From contig JADQBV010000395.1 in NCBI GenBank assembly GCA_016278415.1, positions 1 to 6,646 on the forward strand: DNA of 6,646 bases, in the 5' to 3' direction. Both the position numbers and the translations under genes were made by a program. The notes below the pieces were generated by a model. That model was given only the letters and a program-made list of their open reading frames with translations, did no database searches and was not told the DNA's origin. The DNA comes from Halanaerobiales bacterium (GTDB lineage: Bacteria > Bacillota_F > Halanaerobiia > Halanaerobiales > DTU029). Positions 1 through 6,646 of the stretch are shown here, in pieces; position 1 is the first letter of the stretch; each line of letters opens with the position of its first letter.

Positions 1-842
1 CTGTTGAATATTTTGATAAATTTAAAATAAGTGATGCCCGTCTTAATGCAGAGGTTTTATTGGCCTATGTATTAAAAAAAGAAAGAATTCAATTATATGT
101 AAACTTTGATTTACCTCTAAGTGAAGATGAATTGGAAGAATATAGGCAATTGGTATATCAGCGTGCTCACAGGATTCCAATAGCCTATTTAACAGGGGAA
201 AAAGAATTTATGTCCTTAGATATAGAGGTTAGTGAAGGTGTTTTGATTCCTAGACCTGAAACTGAACAATTAGTTGAATATATTATAGAGTATTGCCAAG
301 AAAATAAATTACTAGAACCAAATATAGTAGACGTTGGAACAGGAAGTGGCGCAATAGCCGTTTCCCTGGCCCATTACATATCTGAAGCTAAAATATTGGC
401 TATAGATATCTCTGATAAAGCGCTAAATATAGCAAAGTCTAATATTAAAAAACATGAATTAGCAGATAGGGTTAAAGTAATAAAAGGAGATTTACTCTCC
501 CCATTACTTAAATTGAAAAAAGACAATGTAGATATAGTTGTCTCAAACCCCCCTTATATTGATGATCAAGGCATGCAGGACCTATCCCCAGAAGTTAGGA
601 ATGAGCCAGAAATAGCTTTATATGCTGGTAGTGATGGTTTAGACTATTATCGACCTTTGATACAACAGGCGCATCAAGTACTAAAACAAGCTGGGCTTTT
701 GGCTCTGGAAATAGGATATAATCAAGGTAATACAGTTAGGGATTTATTTGATTCAAACTGGAATAATATATCTGTAGAAAAGGACTATTCAGACCACGAT
801 CGAATGGTTTTTGCTCATAAGGCTAGGCCGCAAGACGGCTAA
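1..842 (+). CDS. prmC: PrmC, peptide chain release factor N5-glutamine methyltransferase (5' end outside window)
   Basis: Methylates the glutamine of the GGQ motif in release factors RF1 and RF2 using S-adenosylmethionine, in the cytoplasm. The reading frame is open from base 3. The residues before the TTG at 60 (EYFDKFKISDARLNAEVLLA, bases 6-65) look like the normal PrmC N-terminal helical domain, so that TTG is not the start and the gene runs in from the left. About 279 residues are visible against a usual 280-290, so roughly 10-20 are missing. The LIPRPETE segment is present. The SAM-binding glycine loop VDVGTGSG is at 327-350, and the catalytic NPPY motif that holds the target glutamine is at 546-557. 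The C-terminus ends in the family-like DHDRMVFA plus a short ARPQDG tail. In B. subtilis prmC follows prfA, which is probably just upstream. The next start is 30 bases after the stop, with no terminator between them. Confidence 0.96.
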   Translation, partial: VEYFDKFKISDARLNAEVLLAYVLKKERIQLYVNFDLPLSEDELEEYRQLVYQRAHRIPIAYLTGEKEFMSLDIEVSEGVLIPRPETEQLVEYIIEYCQENKLLEPNIVDVGTGSGAIAVSLAHYISEAKILAIDISDKALNIAKSNIKKHELADRVKVIKGDLLSPLLKLKKDNVDIVVSNPPYIDDQGMQDLSPEVRNEPEIALYAGSDGLDYYRPLIQQAHQVLKQAGLLALEIGYNQGNTVRDLFDSNWNNISVEKDYSDHDRMVFAHKARPQDG

Positions 843-858
843 GCACATCATTGTATTC

Positions 859-865
859 AAAGGAG
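859..865 (+). promoter_or_regulatory. Ribosome binding site of tsaC
   Basis: AAAGGAG lies seven bases before the ATG at 873. This supports that start over any internal one. Confidence 0.8.
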
Positions 866-872
866 AACAGTT

Positions 873-2036
873 ATGGAAAAATTCAATACAGAACTCTGCA
901 AAGTTGATTACAATTTAATTAAAAAAAATAAGATAGCAGAATTAATCAAACATCCAGTAATAAAAAATGCTGCTGATTTATTAAAGCAGGGGCAATTGGT
1001 TGCTTTTCCTACAGAAACCGTATATGGTCTTGGTGCTGATGCTACTAACGAAGAGGCAGTTGATAAAATATATCTTGCTAAAGGGCGCCCCCAGGATAAT
1101 CCCCTTATTGTACATATAGCTAGTTTTAAACAATTGGAGGATATAATCTGTGGAGAATTAAGTAAGATGGTTAGGATATTGATAGATAATTTTTGGCCAG
1201 GACCTTTAACAATTATATTTAATAAAGATAAAATGATTCCTTATAGAACGACTGCAGGACTAGATAGTGTTGCAGTAAGAATGCCCTCTCATCCATTGAC
1301 AAGGGCATTAATTGAAGTGTCAGGATTAACTATAGCGGCACCAAGTGCTAATAGGTCTGGTAAACCAAGTCCTACTCGTGCTACCCACGTTTTACATGAT
1401 TTACAAGGAAGAATACCATATATTATTGATGGAGGTCCGACCTGGGTCGGTCTAGAATCAACTGTTATTGATGTCAGGGATGATAAAGTAAAGATATTGC
1501 GACCTGGTGGGATTAGTAGAGAAAGAATTATGGAAGTATTAAGTATTGATGAAAATTCAAACTATAGTAATAATGATTCAAGTAAAGATTCTAATGTAGA
1601 TTCTAAAAAGGAAATTAGCTTAGAAACTAAGAAAGATACAAAGGAAAACATGCAATTTGAGGTAGATCAGAATCTTAATACTGAAAAACCCATATCGCCT
1701 GGAATGAAATATAGGCATTACTCGCCGGAAACTCCCTTGTTTATAATTGAAGACCAACAGGCATTGAAGAGATTAATAGATAAAGGAATAAATAATAATA
1801 TTGGTATTGTACTAAGTGATGAATCCTATACAAAATATCATTCTCAACTAACAGATGTTAATACTATCAAAATGGGGTCACGAACAGAGGCAGATATTAT
1901 TGCTGCTCGTCTTTTTGACATATTACGTAGTCTTGATGACTTATGCCTAAAACAGGTATATATTGAGGCCATACCAGAAGAAGGTATTGGTGAGGCAGTG
2001 ATGAATAGACTGTATAAGGCAAGTAGTAGAGAATAG
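873..2036 (+). CDS. tsaC: Threonylcarbamoyl-AMP synthase, long Sua5/YwlC type
   Basis: Makes threonylcarbamoyl-AMP from threonine, bicarbonate and ATP, the first step of t6A37 modification in ANN-decoding tRNAs. The YrdC domain covers about residues 25-225: AFPTETVYGLGADA at 44-57, the KxR motif (K70, R72) in AKGRPQDNPLIVH, and the SxN motif (S158, N160) in APSANRSGKPSPTRA. A Sua5 C-terminal domain covers about 287-387. They are joined by a linker ending in the conserved SPGMKYRHYSP (275-285), the segment known in Sua5 structures to cover the active site. The protein is 387 aa, about 40 longer than typical bacterial Sua5 proteins of around 345. The excess is a Ser/Asn/Lys/Asp-rich stretch at about 226-272, just before the linker motif. 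It lies 30 bases after prmC with a good ribosome binding site and is probably co-transcribed. Its place next to prmC is shared with B. subtilis ywlC. Confidence 0.96.
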   Translation: MEKFNTELCKVDYNLIKKNKIAELIKHPVIKNAADLLKQGQLVAFPTETVYGLGADATNEEAVDKIYLAKGRPQDNPLIVHIASFKQLEDIICGELSKMVRILIDNFWPGPLTIIFNKDKMIPYRTTAGLDSVAVRMPSHPLTRALIEVSGLTIAAPSANRSGKPSPTRATHVLHDLQGRIPYIIDGGPTWVGLESTVIDVRDDKVKILRPGGISRERIMEVLSIDENSNYSNNDSSKDSNVDSKKEISLETKKDTKENMQFEVDQNLNTEKPISPGMKYRHYSPETPLFIIEDQQALKRLIDKGINNNIGIVLSDESYTKYHSQLTDVNTIKMGSRTEADIIAARLFDILRSLDDLCLKQVYIEAIPEEGIGEAVMNRLYKASSRE

Positions 2037-2135
2037 TGTAAGGGGATTGCACATATACATAGATATGAAATGATTTCAGTAAAAGATAACAAAATTACTA
2101 ATATATATTAATAATTAATAAAGGGGAAGGTTATT

Positions 2136-2711
2136 TTGAGTATATGGGAAACCTTTGCGCTTGCTATTGCACTGGGTACTGATGCATTCTCTGTAGCAAT
2201 AGTTTGTGGTATTCAACAGTTTGCTAATAAAAGCATATTGAGAATAAGTGCTGTAATAGCTATTTTTCATGTCATAATGCCTTTACTCGGTATTTATGGT
2301 GGCAGGTTTATTGAAAATATACTACTTTACTTATTTAAAATTGATGGTAATTTGGATGGTATATTGGGATTAGTAGGCTCAGGTTTACTAATACTTATTG
2401 GTATTTATATGATTATTGAAAGATGGATTGAAACTGAAGAAGAATTATGTAACTTCAATGTAAAGGGTTGGGGTTTAATAGTTTTGGCTTTTAGTGTGAG
2501 TATTGATGCACTTTCAGTTGGTATAAGCCTTGGAATGTTGGGTAATATAAACTTTGGAATCACACTCATAATTGGTTTAATAGCAGGTCTTATGATGGGG
2601 TCAGGACTCTACTTTGGATCTAAGATTGGTCATTTTCTAGGAGATCACGCTCAGTTAGTTGGGGGTTTTGCTCTAGTATTTTTAGGTGTTCATTTCGCCG
2701 GTTGGCTCTAA
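2136..2711 (+). CDS. mntP: MntP manganese efflux pump (DUF204 family, YwlD)
   Basis: Inner-membrane exporter that removes excess Mn(II). At 191 aa it has the usual family length, with about six hydrophobic helices arranged as an inverted repeat of two three-helix halves. The paired signature motifs are ALGTDAFSVAI (D16) and SIDALSVGISLG (D124); these aspartates are those needed for transport in characterised MntP. The central loop ERWIETEEELCNFNVK (95-110) is the charged cytoplasmic connector. The start is TTG, which gives the canonical MSIWETFALAIALG N-terminus; a purine-rich AAGGGGAAGG at 2121-2130 precedes it by 5 bases. No ATG lies near enough to compete. In other bacteria a yybP-ykoY manganese riboswitch often precedes this gene, but the 99-base gap here seems too short and I see no sign of one. 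It occupies the same position as B. subtilis ywlD, between ywlC and ywlE. Confidence 0.95.
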   Translation: MSIWETFALAIALGTDAFSVAIVCGIQQFANKSILRISAVIAIFHVIMPLLGIYGGRFIENILLYLFKIDGNLDGILGLVGSGLLILIGIYMIIERWIETEEELCNFNVKGWGLIVLAFSVSIDALSVGISLGMLGNINFGITLIIGLIAGLMMGSGLYFGSKIGHFLGDHAQLVGGFALVFLGVHFAGWL

Positions 2712-2733
2712 TGTACTAATTGAGAATAGAGGT

Positions 2734-2754
2734 CAGTTACATAACTGTTAGTAA
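2734..2754. repeat. Short inverted repeat between mntP and the phosphatase gene
   Basis: CAGTTA and TAACTG (2734-2739 and 2742-2747) form a near-perfect palindrome. An overlapping arrangement, TTAC-a-TAAC / GTTA-GTAA (2737-2754), gives eight pairs with one bulged base. No run of T follows, so it is not a terminator. It could be an operator, but arms this short in AT-rich DNA can arise by chance. Confidence 0.25.
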
Positions 2755-2793
2755 TATTCCTAGACACTTTGCATAGCATATCCACTATTATAT

Positions 2794-2800
2794 AAGGAGG
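2794..2800 (+). promoter_or_regulatory. Strong ribosome binding site fixing a TTG start
   Basis: AAGGAGG lies eight bases before the TTG at 2809. That start yields MPKIIFVCTGNTCRS, the exact N-terminus expected for this phosphatase family, so the rare start codon is well supported. Confidence 0.85.
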
Positions 2801-2808
2801 GAAAATCC

Positions 2809-4411
<1,603 letters not shown>

Positions 4412-4412
4412 C

Positions 4413-4446
4413 CCCAAATATTTCCTTTGCGAATTTTGGGCTTGTT
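4413..4446 (+). terminator. Possible weak hairpin terminator or attenuator after upp
   Basis: CCCAAA (4413-4418) pairs with TTTGGG (4435-4440), and ATTT (4420-4423) with GAAT (4431-4434) inside it, leaving a one-base bulge and a seven-base loop. The T-rich CTTGTTTGTT follows. The stem is A/U-rich and the T run is interrupted, so it could at most reduce read-through into wecA. Confidence 0.35.
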
Positions 4447-4455
4447 TGTTAAGAT
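4427..4455 (+). promoter_or_regulatory. Candidate sigma-A promoter for wecA
   Basis: TTGCGA (4427-4432) and TAAGAT (4450-4455) each match four of six consensus bases and are separated by exactly 17 bases. A start near 4462 would leave a very short leader before the ribosome binding site. Such a partial match is weak evidence in AT-rich DNA. Confidence 0.3.
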
Positions 4456-4479
4456 GGGAGATGGAAAGAGGGGTGCTAG

Positions 4480-5520
4480 ATGCAGACTTATATTGGTGCT
4501 TTTATCATTAGCCTGGTAATAACGTATTTTTTTACTCCAGTGGTAAAGAAAATAGCTGTTCGCTTTAATGCGGTTGATATGCCGGGAAATAGAAGAATTA
4601 ATAAAAGGGCTATCCCTACTATGGGGGGCATAGCTATATATATTGGTTTTCTAATCCCTGTTTTGTTGTTAACAATGCGTAATCAAATGTTGTTAGGGAT
4701 ATTATTCGGCGGGACTTTAATATTAATTTTAGGTATTTTAGATGACTTATATGAGGTTCCACCATTGCTGAAATTATTAGGGCAAATTGTAGCAGCCTCT
4801 GTTTTAATTATTTGTGGTGTTAAAATAGAGTTTATTACTAATCCCTTTGGTGGAATGATATATTTAGGTTATTGGGGAACACCACTAACCCTGCTGTGGA
4901 TTGTTGGTGTAACTAATACCGTTAATTTAGTAGATGGATTAGATGGACTTGCCGCTGGTATTACTGCTATTGCAGCCCTAACGCTGTTCTTCGTAGGCTT
5001 ACAGGAAAACCAGGTAGTTGCAGCTGTTATGGCACTTACTTTGGCCGGTAGCTCTATAGGGTTTCTTAAATATAACTTTAACCCTGCAGAAATTTTTATG
5101 GGAGATACAGGGGCAATGTTTTCAGGTTTTATATTAGCAGCAATTTCCGTTTCTGGTGCTCTTAAAAGTGCTGCTGCTGTGACTTTAATAGTTCCAGTTT
5201 TAGCCCTTGGTGTTCCGATTTTCGATACGGTATTTGCTATAGTAAGAAGGCTTTATAATGGAAAACCTATTGGAGAAGCGGACCATGGTCATATTCACCA
5301 TCGTTTATTAGCACTTGGTTTTAATCAGAAACAGGCTGTGTTAAGTGTATATGCAATTAGTATAGGATTGGGTTTGATGGCTTTGATAATAAATGGTTCG
5401 AATTTTCATGATGCCATAGCAATGTTATTTATTGTTATTATTACTTTAATTTATGGTGCCTGGAAGTTAGGGATTTTCACCGTAGAAATACCAACAGAAG
5501 GTGCTTCGTTAGAGAATTAA
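4480..5520 (+). CDS. wecA: Undecaprenyl-phosphate GlcNAc-1-phosphate transferase (WecA/TagO, MraY family)
   Basis: Integral membrane enzyme that transfers GlcNAc-1-phosphate (or a related sugar phosphate) from the UDP-sugar to undecaprenyl phosphate, the first step of teichoic acid or other envelope glycan synthesis. The 346 residues form about ten or eleven hydrophobic helices. Diagnostic motifs in order: RRINKRAIPTMGGIAIY (38-54), the DD pair in GILDDLYEVPP (D88, D89), NLVDGLDGLA (149-158), IFMGDTGAMF with D209, and the cytoplasmic ADHGHIHHRLL (267-277). The HxHHR loop and the absence of MraY-type motifs point to WecA/TagO rather than peptidoglycan MraY. The exact sugar cannot be read from the sequence. 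GAGGGGTG at 4468-4475 precedes the ATG. It lies 68 bases after upp and is followed by a strong terminator, so it closes the conserved cluster. It could equally be named tagO. Confidence 0.93.
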   Translation: MQTYIGAFIISLVITYFFTPVVKKIAVRFNAVDMPGNRRINKRAIPTMGGIAIYIGFLIPVLLLTMRNQMLLGILFGGTLILILGILDDLYEVPPLLKLLGQIVAASVLIICGVKIEFITNPFGGMIYLGYWGTPLTLLWIVGVTNTVNLVDGLDGLAAGITAIAALTLFFVGLQENQVVAAVMALTLAGSSIGFLKYNFNPAEIFMGDTGAMFSGFILAAISVSGALKSAAAVTLIVPVLALGVPIFDTVFAIVRRLYNGKPIGEADHGHIHHRLLALGFNQKQAVLSVYAISIGLGLMALIINGSNFHDAIAMLFIVIITLIYGAWKLGIFTVEIPTEGASLEN

Positions 5521-5589
5521 AGTTTATAAAAAATTAAAGAATACACTTATTATCTTCAAATAGTATAGATCGTATATGAGTGGAATAAA

Positions 5590-5626
5590 TAAGAAATCCG
5601 GCTTTAAGCTGGATTTCTTATTTTAA
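5590..5626 (+). terminator. Rho-independent terminator after wecA
   Basis: A 13-base-pair stem (5590-5602 with 5608-5620, one G-U pair, arms TAAGAAATCCGGC and GCTGGATTTCTTA) encloses the five-base loop TTTAA. It runs into TTTTAATTT. It marks the end of the housekeeping transcription unit. Confidence 0.9.
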
Positions 5627-5653
5627 TTTAAAATTACATTATCAAAACTTATT

Positions 5654-5697
5654 AAAGGATTTTGTTAAATATTGTCGAAATATATAATATATATCAA
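5654..5697 (+). promoter_or_regulatory. Candidate regulated promoter: sigma-H-like elements overlapping a Spo0A box
   Basis: AAAGGATTT (5654-5662) fits the sigma-H -35 consensus RNAGGAWWW fully. After 11 bases, GTCGAAATA (5674-5682) fits the -10 consensus RNNGAATWW except for one base. The same spot carries TGTCGAA (5673-5679), a perfect Spo0A-box heptamer, so the two matches share bases and are not independent. A sigma-A reading also exists: TTGTTA at 5662-5667 with TATAAT at 5683-5688 (15-base spacer) or TAATAT at 5685-5690 (17-base spacer). Some promoter is expected here because a terminator precedes it and a gene with a good ribosome binding site follows. Which sigma factor uses it is inference. 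Confidence 0.4.
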
Positions 5698-5717
5698 GAC
5701 ATATTAATAATAAAGAT

Positions 5718-5722
5718 GGAGG
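5718..5722 (+). promoter_or_regulatory. Ribosome binding site of the first membrane-protein gene
   Basis: GGAGG lies six bases before ATG 5729 and nine before the adjacent ATG 5732. Either of the two consecutive methionine codons could be used. Confidence 0.75.
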
Positions 5723-5728
5723 CAAAAA

Positions 5729-6214
5729 ATGATGACTACATCAATTATTTCAATCTTACTACAAAACACACCTCAGGCTATAGGCATGTTGCTATTATCA
5801 ATTGCCTTTTTAAATAAAGAAGTCAGGTGGAAATCTGTATTATTATTAGGGTTACTTAGTGGTATAATAGTATTTTTTGTGAGGAGTTTACAAATTACCT
5901 TTGGAATTCATAGTATTATAATTATTTTTATGTTTACTTTAGGGATAAACTATCTTTATAGTACAAGATTTATTGAAACTTTAATTTCTGTAATAAAGTC
6001 TTTTATTGTATTGGCTGTATATGAGCTGATATTTTTAAATTTATATTCCTATTTAAATATTTTTAATTTTAAAATAGAAAATATGGACAAGCAACCTATT
6101 AGGAAAAGTCTCCTTATGTCACCAGTATTAATACTATTATTAATAACTGCTTTTTTAATATATAATTATAAGAAGAAAGCTGCAACTGGCCATAGTAAAA
6201 ATTATAGTCATTGA
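5729..6214 (+). CDS. Unidentified integral membrane protein, about five transmembrane segments
   Basis: I do not recognise this 161-residue protein with certainty. Hydrophobic segments lie at about 10-29, 35-52, 57-77, 85-110 and 127-146, with a short basic tail (KKKAATGHSKNYSH) and no soluble catalytic domain. The pattern of short helices with the VRSLQITFGIH segment (51-61) recalls, from memory only, the membrane sensor regions that precede GHKL/Spo0B-type histidine kinases in clostridia. There is no kinase domain here, so at most it would be the membrane part alone. It is clearly more AT-rich than the upstream genes (one sampled line, 6001-6060, has 11 G or C in 60). It follows a terminator and a possible sporulation-type promoter. 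No terminator separates it from the next ORF, 135 bases on, so the two may be co-transcribed. Function unknown. Confidence 0.7.
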   Translation: MMTTSIISILLQNTPQAIGMLLLSIAFLNKEVRWKSVLLLGLLSGIIVFFVRSLQITFGIHSIIIIFMFTLGINYLYSTRFIETLISVIKSFIVLAVYELIFLNLYSYLNIFNFKIENMDKQPIRKSLLMSPVLILLLITAFLIYNYKKKAATGHSKNYSH

Positions 6215-6333
6215 AAAGAGATAAGAAATAGTGAGGGAAATTACACTGCACAGGTTACCCAGATTTACCTATAAAGTTAAGTAAGTAGAATGGAGGAGAT
6301 AGGCATAAAAAATTCTTATGTCTTTACAGCTTA

Positions 6334-6341
6334 GAGAGGAG
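6334..6341 (+). promoter_or_regulatory. Ribosome binding site supporting a GTG start
   Basis: GAGAGGAG ends eight bases before the GTG at 6350. This is the main evidence that the short, AT-rich ORF is translated. Confidence 0.65.
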
Positions 6342-6349
6342 ATTTTATA

Positions 6350-6616
6350 GTGCAGAAAAAATTATTAAACAATAAATATAAAGAATATATCTCTATGAGT
6401 TATATTTTATCCATTATGTTACTTAATATAGTACTACTTAATTTATTATTTTCTTATCATATTGATAAAATATATTTTCCTACCATTATATTACTTCTAT
6501 TATTGTTAACATTGTTTTTATCTAATAATATCTTCAAAAAAAAATTTACTTCTAAACCCTTCTTTAAGGATTATCTTTATTTAAGTATATATATGATTCT
6601 ACTGCGAAAACAGTAG
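6350..6616 (+). CDS. Unidentified small membrane protein, possibly truncated by a frameshift
   Basis: The reading frame gives 88 residues: a basic N-terminus (MQKKLLNNKYKEY), two strong hydrophobic helices at about 16-37 and 41-61, then a basic and aromatic stretch (KKKFTSKPFFKDYLYLSIY) and the short end MILLRKQ. The GTG start has a good ribosome binding site at 6334-6341. Base composition is extreme (line 6361-6420 has 9 G or C in 60). The frame closes just after a (TA)n tract at 6586-6594, while the frame two bases later is open from 6568 to the window edge (DSTAKTVEIINLKNKFY after the tract). If two bases were removed in the tract, the protein would continue beyond the window. So it may be a genuine small two-helix protein, or the start of a longer one such as a membrane-anchored sensor. 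Function unknown. Confidence 0.5.
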   Translation: MQKKLLNNKYKEYISMSYILSIMLLNIVLLNLLFSYHIDKIYFPTIILLLLLLTLFLSNNIFKKKFTSKPFFKDYLYLSIYMILLRKQ

Positions 6617-6618
6617 AA
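6597..6618. repeat. Perfect 8-bp inverted repeat over the stop codon of the last ORF
   Basis: TTCTACTG (6597-6604) and CAGTAGAA (6611-6618) enclose the six-base loop CGAAAA and cover the TAG stop at 6614-6616. No T run follows on the + strand, so a normal terminator is unlikely. Its role, if any, is unknown. Confidence 0.35.
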
Positions 6619-6646
6619 ATAATAAACCTCAAAAATAAATTTTATG

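Noticed and set aside
60..842. prmC starting at TTG 60
   Set aside because: The frame is open upstream to the window edge and encodes family-like PrmC residues, so the gene is cut by the window rather than starting here.
826..843. Small GC-rich hairpin at the end of prmC (GCCG/CGGC)
   Set aside because: Only about six pairs with a bulge and no T run, so it is not a terminator.
1844..2092. Minus-strand ORF of 82 codons
   Set aside because: It lies almost entirely antisense to the conserved 3' end of tsaC, has no ribosome binding site that I can see, and its product resembles no protein I know. It is a shadow frame.
2761..2791. Promoter-like TAGACA ... TATTAT upstream of the phosphatase-isomerase gene
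   Set aside because: The -35 matches five of six bases, but the 19-base spacer is long and similar -10 sequences are common in this AT-rich DNA. Not enough to list as a feature.
6290..6334. Short ORF of 14 codons before the last gene, considered as a signalling-peptide precursor
   Set aside because: It has no good ribosome binding site and no cysteine or other feature of an AgrD-like peptide.
6318..6350. Ten-codon ORF whose TAG overlaps the GTG start at 6350
   Set aside because: The stop/start overlap suggests a leader peptide, but the only purine-rich site (6292-6300) is about 18 bases from its ATG. Too short to support.
6536..6544. Run of nine A within the last ORF as a slippery frameshift site
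   Set aside because: Both alternative frames after the run meet stop codons within a few to about fifteen codons, so slippage here would not extend the protein.

Overview
The window reads as a chromosomal segment of a low-GC Firmicute. GC counted by hand in single 60-base lines is about 35-42% in the conserved genes and 15-18% in the last two. All genes lie on the + strand. The gene set and order (prmC, ywlC/tsaC, mntP, ywlE, rpiB, upp) follow the Bacillus subtilis prfA-prmC...ywlC-ywlD-ywlE-ywlF-ywlG-glyA-upp neighbourhood, with several genes absent. A clostridial or Halanaerobiales-like host would fit, but the sequence alone does not prove it.

Bases 1-5520 hold a compact housekeeping cluster. 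It contains prmC (release-factor methylation; its first residues lie outside the window), a Sua5-type threonylcarbamoyl-AMP synthase (tRNA t6A), the manganese exporter mntP, a single ORF joining a YwlE-type low-molecular-weight (arginine) phosphatase to ribose-5-phosphate isomerase B, upp (uracil salvage), and a WecA/TagO polyprenyl-phosphate GlcNAc-1-phosphate transferase that starts envelope glycan synthesis. Spacing is short, most starts have good Shine-Dalgarno sites, and a clear rho-independent terminator follows wecA at 5590-5626. Translation fidelity, metal homeostasis, sugar and nucleotide supply and cell-envelope priming are therefore probably at least partly co-transcribed.

Bases 5627-6646 differ. 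They are much more AT-rich and carry two small, highly hydrophobic proteins that I cannot name. A regulatory region precedes the first; it holds a sigma-H-like promoter match overlapping a perfect Spo0A-box heptamer (TGTCGAA). The second small ORF ends next to a (TA)n tract beyond which another frame stays open to the window edge, so it may be a broken or mis-sequenced longer membrane protein.

The observations most worth following up are the YwlE-RpiB fusion, which keeps a strong in-frame internal ribosome binding site and ATG for RpiB, and the AT-rich membrane-protein module with possible sporulation-type control. I found no CRISPR array, tRNA, rRNA, insertion sequence or phage gene. I see no clear evidence for a wholly new multi-gene system.
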